Shown: positions 26,977 to 34,034 of the stretch, piece by piece | How the letters are laid out: every line of letters starts with the position of its first letter | Numbering within the stretch: the first letter of the stretch is position 1 | NCBI GenBank assembly: GCA_902613755.1 | Contig: CACMIH010000004.1 | Location: 1-64,000 of the forward strand | Direction of reading: 5' to 3' | DNA: 64,000 nt | Origin: an uncultured Pelagibacteraceae bacterium | Lineage (GTDB): Bacteria; Pseudomonadota; Alphaproteobacteria; Pelagibacterales; Pelagibacteraceae | Translations under genes and position numbers: made by a program | The notes under the pieces: generated by a model | The model's database searches: none | Told to the model about the DNA's origin: nothing | Seen by the model: the letters and a program-made list of their open reading frames with translations, nothing else

Positions 26977-27918
26977 TTACCTAAGTTTTTTTTCGTATTT
27001 CCTTCTTAACTTTTGAATATCAACCAAATACTGGTCTCTTATATTAGATATCATTGCAACCGATTTACCTTTAGCCTGTTTTGCTGTTCCTGAAATCAAT
27101 CTAGAAGATAATTTTTTTGATAGCTTAGGGGCCTTTAATTTAGTCCATGGTAACTTTAAAGCAGGTCCAAATTGTTCCAACATATGTTTCATTCCCGTTT
27201 TTCCTCCAGCAAGATGAAAGGTTAAAAATGTACCCATCAAAGACCATCTTAATCCTGGGCCATCTTCAATTGCTCTATCTAATTCTTCCGTAGTTGCATA
27301 TCCCTCATTAATAATATGTAGCCCTTCTCTCCATAAAGCTTCTTGTAATCTGTCAGACAAATATCCAGGTAATTCATTTTTAACCATAATTGGATTCATA
27401 GAAATTGATTTGTAAAATTTTTTAGCTAAATTTAAATTTTTTTTTGAAGTTCTCTTACCTGGAACAATTTCTACTGCAGGCAATAAATAAACGGGATTAA
27501 ATGGATGTCCAATTATTCCTCTTTCTGGATTTTTACATTTTGAATAAATTCTCGTTGGCAACAAACCCGATGAGCTTGAAGCAATTATTGAATTAGATTT
27601 TGAATATTTTCCAATAGTGCTAATCAATTTAGTTTTTAAAGAATAATTTTCAGTTGCACACTCCTGAATAAAATCTGCGTCTTTTAATGTTTGTTCTATT
27701 GAGGTAAAAAAATGAAAATTTTTTAGATTTAATTTTTTTTTATTAAATAGTTTTTTTACAAATGGCCAAGTTCTTTTTATTTCGGATAATAAATTTTTTT
27801 TTAACTTAATATCTTTATCAAATGCATAAACAATTTTGTTATGAGCCAAACAACGTATGATCCACCCTGCCCCAATTACCCCAGTTCCAATTATTGCAAC
27901 TTTTTTAATATTTTGCAT
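26977..27918 (-). CDS. L-carnitine 3-dehydrogenase-like enzyme
   Basis: A 313-residue 3-hydroxyacyl-CoA dehydrogenase-family protein. The cofactor loop is GTGVIGAGW, and the catalytic His lies in GHPFNPVYLLPAVEIVPG, a segment characteristic of L-carnitine dehydrogenases, which oxidise carnitine to 3-dehydrocarnitine. Many bacterial forms carry a fused C-terminal thioesterase. This one ends after the dehydrogenase domain, and a matching stand-alone thioesterase lies at 55592. It overlaps the upstream BKACE gene by one base (TAATG). Confidence 0.82.
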   Translation of the reverse strand: MQNIKKVAIIGTGVIGAGWIIRCLAHNKIVYAFDKDIKLKKNLLSEIKRTWPFVKKLFNKKKLNLKNFHFFTSIEQTLKDADFIQECATENYSLKTKLISTIGKYSKSNSIIASSSSGLLPTRIYSKCKNPERGIIGHPFNPVYLLPAVEIVPGKRTSKKNLNLAKKFYKSISMNPIMVKNELPGYLSDRLQEALWREGLHIINEGYATTEELDRAIEDGPGLRWSLMGTFLTFHLAGGKTGMKHMLEQFGPALKLPWTKLKAPKLSKKLSSRLISGTAKQAKGKSVAMISNIRDQYLVDIQKLRRKYEKKLR

Positions 27919-28805
27919 TACTTGTGTTTAACAAGTTTTAACTTCTCTCTTGTTTCTGCGGGTGTCATTGTTAATACACCTAGATCTTCAACAATTCTAA
28001 TTGCCTTTTCAACTAATTGGGCATTTGTTGCCAGTTTTCCTTTAGATAAATATAAATTATCTTCTAAACCTACTCTAGGATTACCGCCCATAATTACTGT
28101 TTGTGCTACAAATGGCATCTCATTTTTTGAAATTGCAAAGCCTGACCACACGCCTTCTTTTGGCATAATATCTTTCATAGCTTGCATTGCTAATGGAGTA
28201 GCTGGTGCTCCCCAAGGAATTCCTAAACACATTTGAAACATTGGTGGATCATCTAGCAAACCTTCTTTATATAACTGTGCTCCAAACCACATATTTCCTA
28301 AATCAAATGCTTCTATTTCTGGTTTAACTTTAATTTCTTTCAATCGTTTTGCAGCCTTCCTTAAATCGTTAGGAGTGTTGACTGTTATAACTGAACTGTC
28401 ACCAAAATTTAAAGTTCCACAATCTAATGTGCATATTTCAGGTAAAAATTGTTCTGCGTTTGCAATTCTTTCCATTACATTTGCCATATCAGTCAGAGGT
28501 CCAAATTCTAAAGGATTTTTGCCTTGGCCTATATCTAAATCGCCACCCATACCAGTTGTTAAATTTAGAATTACGTCTGTATCACTTGAGCGAACCCTAT
28601 CCACAACCTCTTTATATAATTCTAGTCTTCTACTCGGTGTTCCATCTTCTTCCCTTACATGTATATGTGCTATAGCTGCTCCTGCTTTTGCAGCTTCAAT
28701 TGATGCTGTAGCAATTTGTTCAGGTGTTTTTGGCAAGTCTGGATGCTTACTTGCTGTATCTCCTGATCCAGTAACAGCGCAAGATATAAATACTTTATTG
28801 TTCAT
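27918..28805 (-). CDS. Beta-keto acid cleavage enzyme (BKACE, DUF849), probable 3-dehydrocarnitine cleavage
   Basis: A 295-residue TIM-barrel enzyme of the BKACE family, which combines a beta-keto acid with acetyl-CoA to give acetoacetate and a new acyl-CoA. The zinc-binding HIHVR motif lies at about residues 46-50, with further conserved LNLTTGMGG and PEIEAFDLGNMW segments. Coupling to the carnitine dehydrogenase gene points to 3-dehydrocarnitine as substrate, yielding betainyl-CoA. It is divergent from the class II aldolase gene with about 35 bases between start codons. Confidence 0.85.
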   Translation of the reverse strand: MNNKVFISCAVTGSGDTASKHPDLPKTPEQIATASIEAAKAGAAIAHIHVREEDGTPSRRLELYKEVVDRVRSSDTDVILNLTTGMGGDLDIGQGKNPLEFGPLTDMANVMERIANAEQFLPEICTLDCGTLNFGDSSVITVNTPNDLRKAAKRLKEIKVKPEIEAFDLGNMWFGAQLYKEGLLDDPPMFQMCLGIPWGAPATPLAMQAMKDIMPKEGVWSGFAISKNEMPFVAQTVIMGGNPRVGLEDNLYLSKGKLATNAQLVEKAIRIVEDLGVLTMTPAETREKLKLVKHK

Positions 28806-28839
28806 TTGATAATTAAAAATATACTCTAGATTGATAAAA

Positions 28840-29565
28840 ATGAAAATAAATGAATTAAAACATGACTTAGCCGCAGCATTTAGGTGGACTGCAAGATTAA
28901 ATATGAATGAGGGAATTGCTAATCATTTTAGTGTTTGTCTTCCCAATTCAAATGATTTTTATGTTAATGGATCTGGATTACATTTTAGCAAAATTAAAGC
29001 AAGTGATTTAGTTTTAGTAAAACAAGATGATTTTAAAGACTTGAAAAATAAACCTGAGTTAGTTGATCCAACTGCTCTTAATATTCACGGTACAATTCAT
29101 AAAAAAGTTCCACATGCACGTTGCATTCTTCATGTGCATTCAAAATATGCAACAGCCTTATCAGCTTTAAAAGATCCTACTTTAAAACCAATAGATCAAA
29201 ATACTATGAGATTTTATAATAGAATTTCTATTTATAACGAGTTTGGAGGTCTTGGTTTTGAGAAAGAGTCTAATAAAATGGCTGTGGCTATTGGAAATAA
29301 TTCAATGTTACTTTTAGCAAATCATGGAATATTGAGTGTTGGACAAACTGTAGCTGAAGCTTTTGATAAATTATATTACTTTGAAAAGGCCTGTGAAACT
29401 TATTTAACAGCATTATCAACAAATAAAGAATTAAATATTGTTGACTCAAAAACTGCAGAAAAAACTGCTCAAGAATGGGAGAATTACCCTGTAAACATGG
29501 GTGAACAATATTTTAATGAAATAAAAAAAATACTAGATATGGAAGATACAAGTTATAGGAATTAA
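28840..29565 (+). CDS. Class II aldolase/adducin-family protein
   Basis: A 241-residue zinc-dependent aldolase-fold protein. The first conserved segment is NEGIANHFSVCLP, the HVH zinc motif lies in CILHVHSKYATALSA, and NHGILSVGQTVAEAF is the C-terminal motif. Members include fuculose-phosphate aldolase, RhaD and decarboxylases. No specific reaction can be named. I start it at the ATG at 28840 rather than a TTG nine bases earlier. It is divergent from the carnitine genes and 1 base before the next small gene. Confidence 0.8.
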   Translation: MKINELKHDLAAAFRWTARLNMNEGIANHFSVCLPNSNDFYVNGSGLHFSKIKASDLVLVKQDDFKDLKNKPELVDPTALNIHGTIHKKVPHARCILHVHSKYATALSALKDPTLKPIDQNTMRFYNRISIYNEFGGLGFEKESNKMAVAIGNNSMLLLANHGILSVGQTVAEAFDKLYYFEKACETYLTALSTNKELNIVDSKTAEKTAQEWENYPVNMGEQYFNEIKKILDMEDTSYRN

Positions 29566-29566
29566 T

Positions 29567-30022
29567 ATGAGAAAAATATTAATTATCTTTTTTTTATTAA
29601 CCACACCATTATCAGCTGAAAAAATAGAAAGATTAGGTTTCTACAATTTACAAGAGATACTAGAGGATGACAAATTAACGTATAAGATAATAAAAGGATG
29701 TGTATCTATAAATTCTGCTGTAACAGAATTAATCAAAACTGAACACAAAGATTTAGCAGAAGAATTTTATAAATCAGCAAATTATTTATATCCTTTTGGT
29801 GTGCTAGTTTTGATGAAGATAGATAACATTTCACAACAGGATGCTGAAAAAAAATATTTTTTTGATGTAGATACCTTGACTAAAGATTATATGGATTTTA
29901 TGAGGGTTAATGGTGTTATAAATAAAAGTTTCTTTAAAGGGACCTTTATTGGTGATGATTTAAATTTTTGTAACGAGATCAGAGCTGCTATTGAAACAAC
30001 TATTGCTGAAACTAAAAAGTAA
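29567..30022 (+). CDS. Small secreted protein of unknown function
   Basis: A 151-residue protein with a clear signal peptide (residues 1 to about 17, ending TPLSA). The mature part is alpha-helical in character and contains two cysteines (in KGCVSINS and NFCNEIR) that could form a disulphide in the periplasm. I do not recognise a family. It begins 1 base after the class II aldolase stop and converges on the next gene with 4 bases between. Confidence 0.6.
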   Translation: MRKILIIFFLLTTPLSAEKIERLGFYNLQEILEDDKLTYKIIKGCVSINSAVTELIKTEHKDLAEEFYKSANYLYPFGVLVLMKIDNISQQDAEKKYFFDVDTLTKDYMDFMRVNGVINKSFFKGTFIGDDLNFCNEIRAAIETTIAETKK

Positions 30023-30026
30023 TTTA

Positions 30027-30347
30027 TCACTCTGATTTTTTAAACTTTGGAATTTTAGATTTTTTCTTTTCTTTATTTTGTCCAAACTTAGGTATTTTAG
30101 ATTTTTTTGATTCTTTTTTACCTGATGTTTGTTGTTCTATTTCTCCTTCCATCTCTAATGCCTCTAAAATTTCAACACACTTATCTGATGTACAAAAAAA
30201 AGTAGAGCCAGTTTTGATATTATAAAGATAAGCTCCACAATTATCTTTTTTCTTTGCGGTACAATTTGTTGGCTCTAATTTGTAATCTGCAAAAGAAACT
30301 GAAAAAAAAGATAAAAAAATTATTATGCTAAAAAAAATTTTTCTCAT
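30027..30347 (-). CDS. Small secreted protein with C-terminal KSKIPKF repeats
   Basis: A 106-residue protein with a signal peptide (residues 1 to about 20) and a cysteine-containing mature region with Cys residues in TNCTAKKKDNCGAY and FFCTSDKCVE. The C-terminal 35 residues are strongly basic and include KKSKIPKFGQ and KKSKIPKFKK, a direct eight-residue repeat. Such a tail may bind nucleic acid, envelope polyanions or a partner. No family is recognised. Confidence 0.6.
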   Translation of the reverse strand: MRKIFFSIIIFLSFFSVSFADYKLEPTNCTAKKKDNCGAYLYNIKTGSTFFCTSDKCVEILEALEMEGEIEQQTSGKKESKKSKIPKFGQNKEKKKSKIPKFKKSE

Positions 30348-30550
30348 AAAAAAAATTAATATTATTCTAAAGATACAACTGTAATTAGAAAATATTATTT
30401 AAAAGTTTATCATTTAACTTAGTATATTTTTATCGTTAAAAACAAACAAAAATTTTAGTTATAAAATTTATATATAAAAACTAGAAATTAATAAATCCTG
30501 GATATCTTAATTTATAAGTGAGAAGATAAATAAATTTGAAAGGAGAAACT

Positions 30551-31753
30551 ATGAAAATAAGAAAATATATTTATGTCATTCTCTTCTCATGGTTTATGGG
30601 TATTTTTTCTACGGCGTCGTCGCAAGAAGTTTGTACCGAATGTCTAAGTAAAGTGCCTCAGGATATGAGAGATTATGTATATAACATGGATTTCATGGAT
30701 AGTGATCAGCCTTTAGGGGAAGCTGTCATGAGAAACTGGAAAAGTCCTAGAAAACCACCATGGACTATTGGTTATGCTAGTACTTATGCAGGTAACACAT
30801 GGCGTAAAGGTGCCATGGAAAGATTAATGGAAGTTGTTTATCCGAAATGGAAAGCTCTTGGAATGGTTGATGAAATAGTCATCACTCAATCAAACTTAGA
30901 TGATTCACTTCAAATTCAACAAATGAGACAAATGATAGATGGAGGAAAAGTTGATGCTATCATTATTTGTTGTTCAAACATTACTGCTCTTAACACAACA
31001 ATTAAATATGGTTGGGAAAAAGGCATACCTACACTTTCATTTACTGGCTTTACAACATCACCTTATTCAATCAACACGTCTGTAAATTATAGATTAGTTG
31101 GTTATTATGTGGGTGCTTGGATGGCTGAGTTAATTGGTGAAAAAGGGAATGTTATAGTAATGGAAGGTATTCCAGGCTATTCAGCTTCTGACCAACAAAA
31201 CAAAGGGGTGTTAGCTGCTTTAGCAGAATACCCAGATGTAAATGTTGTAGGACAATTAGCACACAACTGGACTTCACAAATTGCTCAGAAAGAACTTTCA
31301 CAATGGCTATCAACTAATACTAAAAAAGTTGATGGTATTGCAGTTCAATCATCTGGAGAAACAGGAACTCTTCAAGCGTTACTTCAATCTGGAAGAGACC
31401 CTATTCCACCAATCGCTTTAGGAGGTGAATTGGGTGCACTTTGTTATTGGAGACAAAACCCAGGATATATTGATGAAGCAATATATGCATGGCCTCCAGG
31501 AGATGAAATCGAGTTAGGAATGGAAGTAATGATGAGAACACTTCAAGGTCAAGGTCCTAGAATCCAATCAATACTGGTTGGTCCAGCAACTAAGAATTTC
31601 GATGAAATTAAACAAATCTTAAATGAAGATTGTGATAGAAATTCTACAGGTTGGGATAACCCAGGAATGGATAAATGGGCACCTCGATCATATATCGAAG
31701 CGTTCTTTGATAATCCTTCTGACCCAGAAAAATACGATATAAGTTCACACTAA
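30551..31753 (+). CDS. RbsB-type periplasmic substrate-binding protein
   Basis: A 400-residue binding protein of the type I (ribose/BMP-like) fold, larger than the usual 300-330. The signal peptide spans about residues 1-24 (ending ASSQE). The mature sequence contains TIGYASTYAGNTWRKGAM and QQMRQMIDGGKVDAIIICC, typical of this fold. The ATG at 30551 follows an AGGAGA site, so an earlier TTG at 30536 is rejected. It heads the 30.5-43 kb operon. The ligand is unknown; the downstream carboxylase and PxpA suggest an amide, lactam or urea-like compound rather than a sugar. Confidence 0.82.
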   Translation: MKIRKYIYVILFSWFMGIFSTASSQEVCTECLSKVPQDMRDYVYNMDFMDSDQPLGEAVMRNWKSPRKPPWTIGYASTYAGNTWRKGAMERLMEVVYPKWKALGMVDEIVITQSNLDDSLQIQQMRQMIDGGKVDAIIICCSNITALNTTIKYGWEKGIPTLSFTGFTTSPYSINTSVNYRLVGYYVGAWMAELIGEKGNVIVMEGIPGYSASDQQNKGVLAALAEYPDVNVVGQLAHNWTSQIAQKELSQWLSTNTKKVDGIAVQSSGETGTLQALLQSGRDPIPPIALGGELGALCYWRQNPGYIDEAIYAWPPGDEIELGMEVMMRTLQGQGPRIQSILVGPATKNFDEIKQILNEDCDRNSTGWDNPGMDKWAPRSYIEAFFDNPSDPEKYDISSH

Positions 31754-31771
31754 TACTTTTGCAAAAAGGGT

Positions 31772-33523
31772 ATGAGTGCAGAAAAAAACAATATGAACAG
31801 CGCCTCTCAAAAAGAGGCGCTGTCAAAAAATTCTAATGCAGTAGTTGGTGATATTTACGTTCAAGACGTTCATAAATATTTTGGAGTAACTAAAGCATTA
31901 AACGGTGTAAATTTTAGTGCAAATTTTGGAGAAATACATGCAATCGTTGGAGGAAATGGTTGTGGTAAAAGTACTCTTGCTAAAGTTTTATCTGGAGTTT
32001 TACCAATAGATAAAGGTAAAGTTTCGGTAATGGGTCAAACCCCCACCTCTCCTGTTATGGCAAGAAATATGGGCATAGCTACAGTATTTCAAGAAGTTAT
32101 GATTGCTGAAGAGGCATCTGTAGTAGACAACCTTTTCGTGGGTTCTGATGATTTTTGGTACAAAAACTTAACACAAAGAGAAAAAGTAATTAAAGCCCAA
32201 GAAATTATGGAAGATCTTGTTGGTGAATATGTAGACCCATATACGCAAGCTTTTAATCTTTCTTTACCAATAAAAGCATGGATAACAATTGCCAGAGCCT
32301 TTCTAAGAGAAAATACAAAATTATTAATATTAGATGAATCTTCTGCAGCTTTAGACTTTGATTCAACAGAAAGACTATTCAAAAAAATGCGCGAGTTAAA
32401 AGAGAATGGAGTAGCAGTTTTTATCGTAACACACAGAATTGCAGAATTGGTTAGAATTAGTGATAAGGCTACAGTTATGAGAGATGGAAAAGATGTTGGG
32501 GTTTTAGAAAAAAAAGATCTTAACGAAAAAAATCTTATAGGCTTAATGACTGGAAGAGCCGAAAGTGGAGAAAAATCTAAATCTGTTGCAGTACAAACAA
32601 AAACGGACAATGTAGTTATGAGAGCAGAAAATCTAGTGGTTTGGCCTGAAAGTAAGCCCGTTAATTTTGAAGTTAAACGCGGAGAGATTGTTGGAGTAAC
32701 TGGACTAGACGGAAATGGACAAGATGACTTTGTTAAAATTTTAGCTGGAGTTCGAGAATCTCACGGAGGCATTACACAAATATCAGACGGAAATGGAAAA
32801 TTTATAAAATATAATACTTTAGATGATGCAAAAAAAAATGGGATATCATTTGTTTCAGGCGATAGAAAAAAAGAGGGAATTCTTCCAAACTTAAGTATTT
32901 ATGAAAATTTAGTAGTTCCTTTATATAAAAAAACAAGTAGAGCTGGTTTCTTAGGTTTTGTTGATTGGCTAGAGTTAAATGGAATTTTTGATTGGGAAGT
33001 AGATAGATTAAGCATCAAAACAGGCCCAAGAGATAACTTAATTACTTCGCTGAGTGGTGGGAATCAACAAAAGGTGATGATAGCAAGATCATTTGCTCAA
33101 CATCCTAAAGTTTTAATTTTAAATGATCCGGCAAGAGGAATAGATGTTAGCACCAAAAGAGATCTTTATGTTCATTTAAGAAACTTTGTGGAAGAAGGAA
33201 ATACAGTCATTTTTTTATCTAGTGAACTAGAGGAATTTATAGGCCTATGTCCAAAAGTTATAGTTTTTAGAAATGGAACAGTTTTTGATATTTTTGAAAA
33301 TGAAAAAATAAATGCAGATACTTTATTAGAGGGTATGTTTGGTCAGACTGCTGGAATAGGTGAGACAAAAATTTCTTCATTAAAAAATACAGATATAAAT
33401 AATAAACAAGTTAAATTCTCTGAAAATAAAAATGTCGCAGAAAATAAAATTATTAAAGTAATAGACTTTGAAAAAGATAATAATAATGACAACAGTAAAA
33501 AAATAAAAATTAAAACATTTTAA
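31772..33523 (+). CDS. RbsA-type tandem ABC ATPase with C-terminal tail
   Basis: A 583-residue double ATPase. The first domain has an intact Walker A (60-68) and Walker B Glu189, but its signature is LSLPIK (163-168) instead of LSGGQ. The second has a degenerate Walker A (GLDGNGQDD), a good LSGGNQQKV signature, and Asp in place of the catalytic Glu (LILNDPARG). So only one composite site looks fully competent. After about residue 525 comes a low-complexity extension ending in KVIDFEK (562-568) and KIKIKTF, a tail shared with two other operon proteins. A strong hairpin lies within the first 20 codons; the start at 31772 or 31793 is uncertain. Confidence 0.83.
   Translation: MSAEKNNMNSASQKEALSKNSNAVVGDIYVQDVHKYFGVTKALNGVNFSANFGEIHAIVGGNGCGKSTLAKVLSGVLPIDKGKVSVMGQTPTSPVMARNMGIATVFQEVMIAEEASVVDNLFVGSDDFWYKNLTQREKVIKAQEIMEDLVGEYVDPYTQAFNLSLPIKAWITIARAFLRENTKLLILDESSAALDFDSTERLFKKMRELKENGVAVFIVTHRIAELVRISDKATVMRDGKDVGVLEKKDLNEKNLIGLMTGRAESGEKSKSVAVQTKTDNVVMRAENLVVWPESKPVNFEVKRGEIVGVTGLDGNGQDDFVKILAGVRESHGGITQISDGNGKFIKYNTLDDAKKNGISFVSGDRKKEGILPNLSIYENLVVPLYKKTSRAGFLGFVDWLELNGIFDWEVDRLSIKTGPRDNLITSLSGGNQQKVMIARSFAQHPKVLILNDPARGIDVSTKRDLYVHLRNFVEEGNTVIFLSSELEEFIGLCPKVIVFRNGTVFDIFENEKINADTLLEGMFGQTAGIGETKISSLKNTDINNKQVKFSENKNVAENKIIKVIDFEKDNNNDNSKKIKIKTF
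31797..31823 (+). other. Strong hairpin over the 5' end of the ABC ATPase gene
   Basis: ACAGCGCCTCT (31797-31807) pairs perfectly with AGAGGCGCTGT (31813-31823) around a five-base loop. It starts 43 bases after the stop of the binding-protein gene. No T run follows, so it is not a standard terminator. It overlaps codons 9-18 of the ATPase as called from 31772. It may protect the binding-protein mRNA end or limit initiation of the ATPase. Confidence 0.8.
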
Positions 33524-34032
33524 TGAAAGAAAATAAAATTAATTATTATAATACAGAAGACGAAATTCAATTTCAGAAATTAGATAACTTTAGAAAATTT
33601 AACAAAAATATAAAAGTCAATAAATCTGAAAAAAATCAAGATGTTAAATACTCAAATACTGATAAAAATAATTTTAATGGTATTTTAAAAACCAATGAAA
33701 ATTTCGAATTGTTGAATGAGCCAAATATTAAAAAAGAGTTAAATTATTATAATAATTCAGATTTTGATAAATTTGAGACGCTAGATAATTTTCAAGAATA
33801 CAATTTTAAATTGAATAGTAATAATGAAAATCAGAATAGTAACTCTCATTATTTAAAAGATGATTATAGTCAATTCAACAAAATAATAAAAACTGAAAAC
33901 CAAGAAAAAAATCAAGTCGAACCAAAAAATAAAAAAGTCAAAGTCATTGATTACAACAAATTAAATGAAACTAACAAGAAAATTAAAAATAAAGTTGGAA
34001 TAGAAAAAATTAAAATTGTTTATTTTGATTAA
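33523..34032 (+). CDS. Low-complexity motif-repeat protein, possible scaffold
   Basis: A 169-residue Asn/Lys/Glu-rich protein, probably disordered, with no recognised fold. It contains four copies of Y-x3-D-x3-F-x2-[IL], starting at Tyr9, Tyr43, Tyr76 and Tyr110. Two further copies occur in the linker of the biotin carboxylase fusion encoded 5 kb downstream. Its C-terminal 34 residues (KVKVIDYNKLN ... EKIKIVYF) match the tails of the ABC ATPase and the AHS2 protein. The start overlaps the ATPase stop by one base. The gene sits between the transporter ATPase and its permeases, which fits a role linking transporter and enzyme. This role is inference. Confidence 0.75.
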   Translation: MKENKINYYNTEDEIQFQKLDNFRKFNKNIKVNKSEKNQDVKYSNTDKNNFNGILKTNENFELLNEPNIKKELNYYNNSDFDKFETLDNFQEYNFKLNSNNENQNSNSHYLKDDYSQFNKIIKTENQEKNQVEPKNKKVKVIDYNKLNETNKKIKNKVGIEKIKIVYFD

Positions 34033-34034
34033 AT

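Noticed and set aside
28375..28809. A 144-codon plus-strand frame
   Set aside because: It is antisense to the BKACE gene, which has intact catalytic motifs.
31797..31823. A simple intrinsic terminator after the RbsB-type gene
   Set aside because: No T run follows on either strand in a suitable position, so I list it as a hairpin of unknown action.
32089..32610. A 173-codon minus-strand frame
   Set aside because: It is antisense to the first ATPase domain and has no motif of its own.
33523..34032. A decayed pseudogene in place of the Asn-rich 169-residue protein
   Set aside because: The frame is intact and overlaps its neighbours in an operon-like manner. It carries regularly spaced motifs shared with two other proteins.
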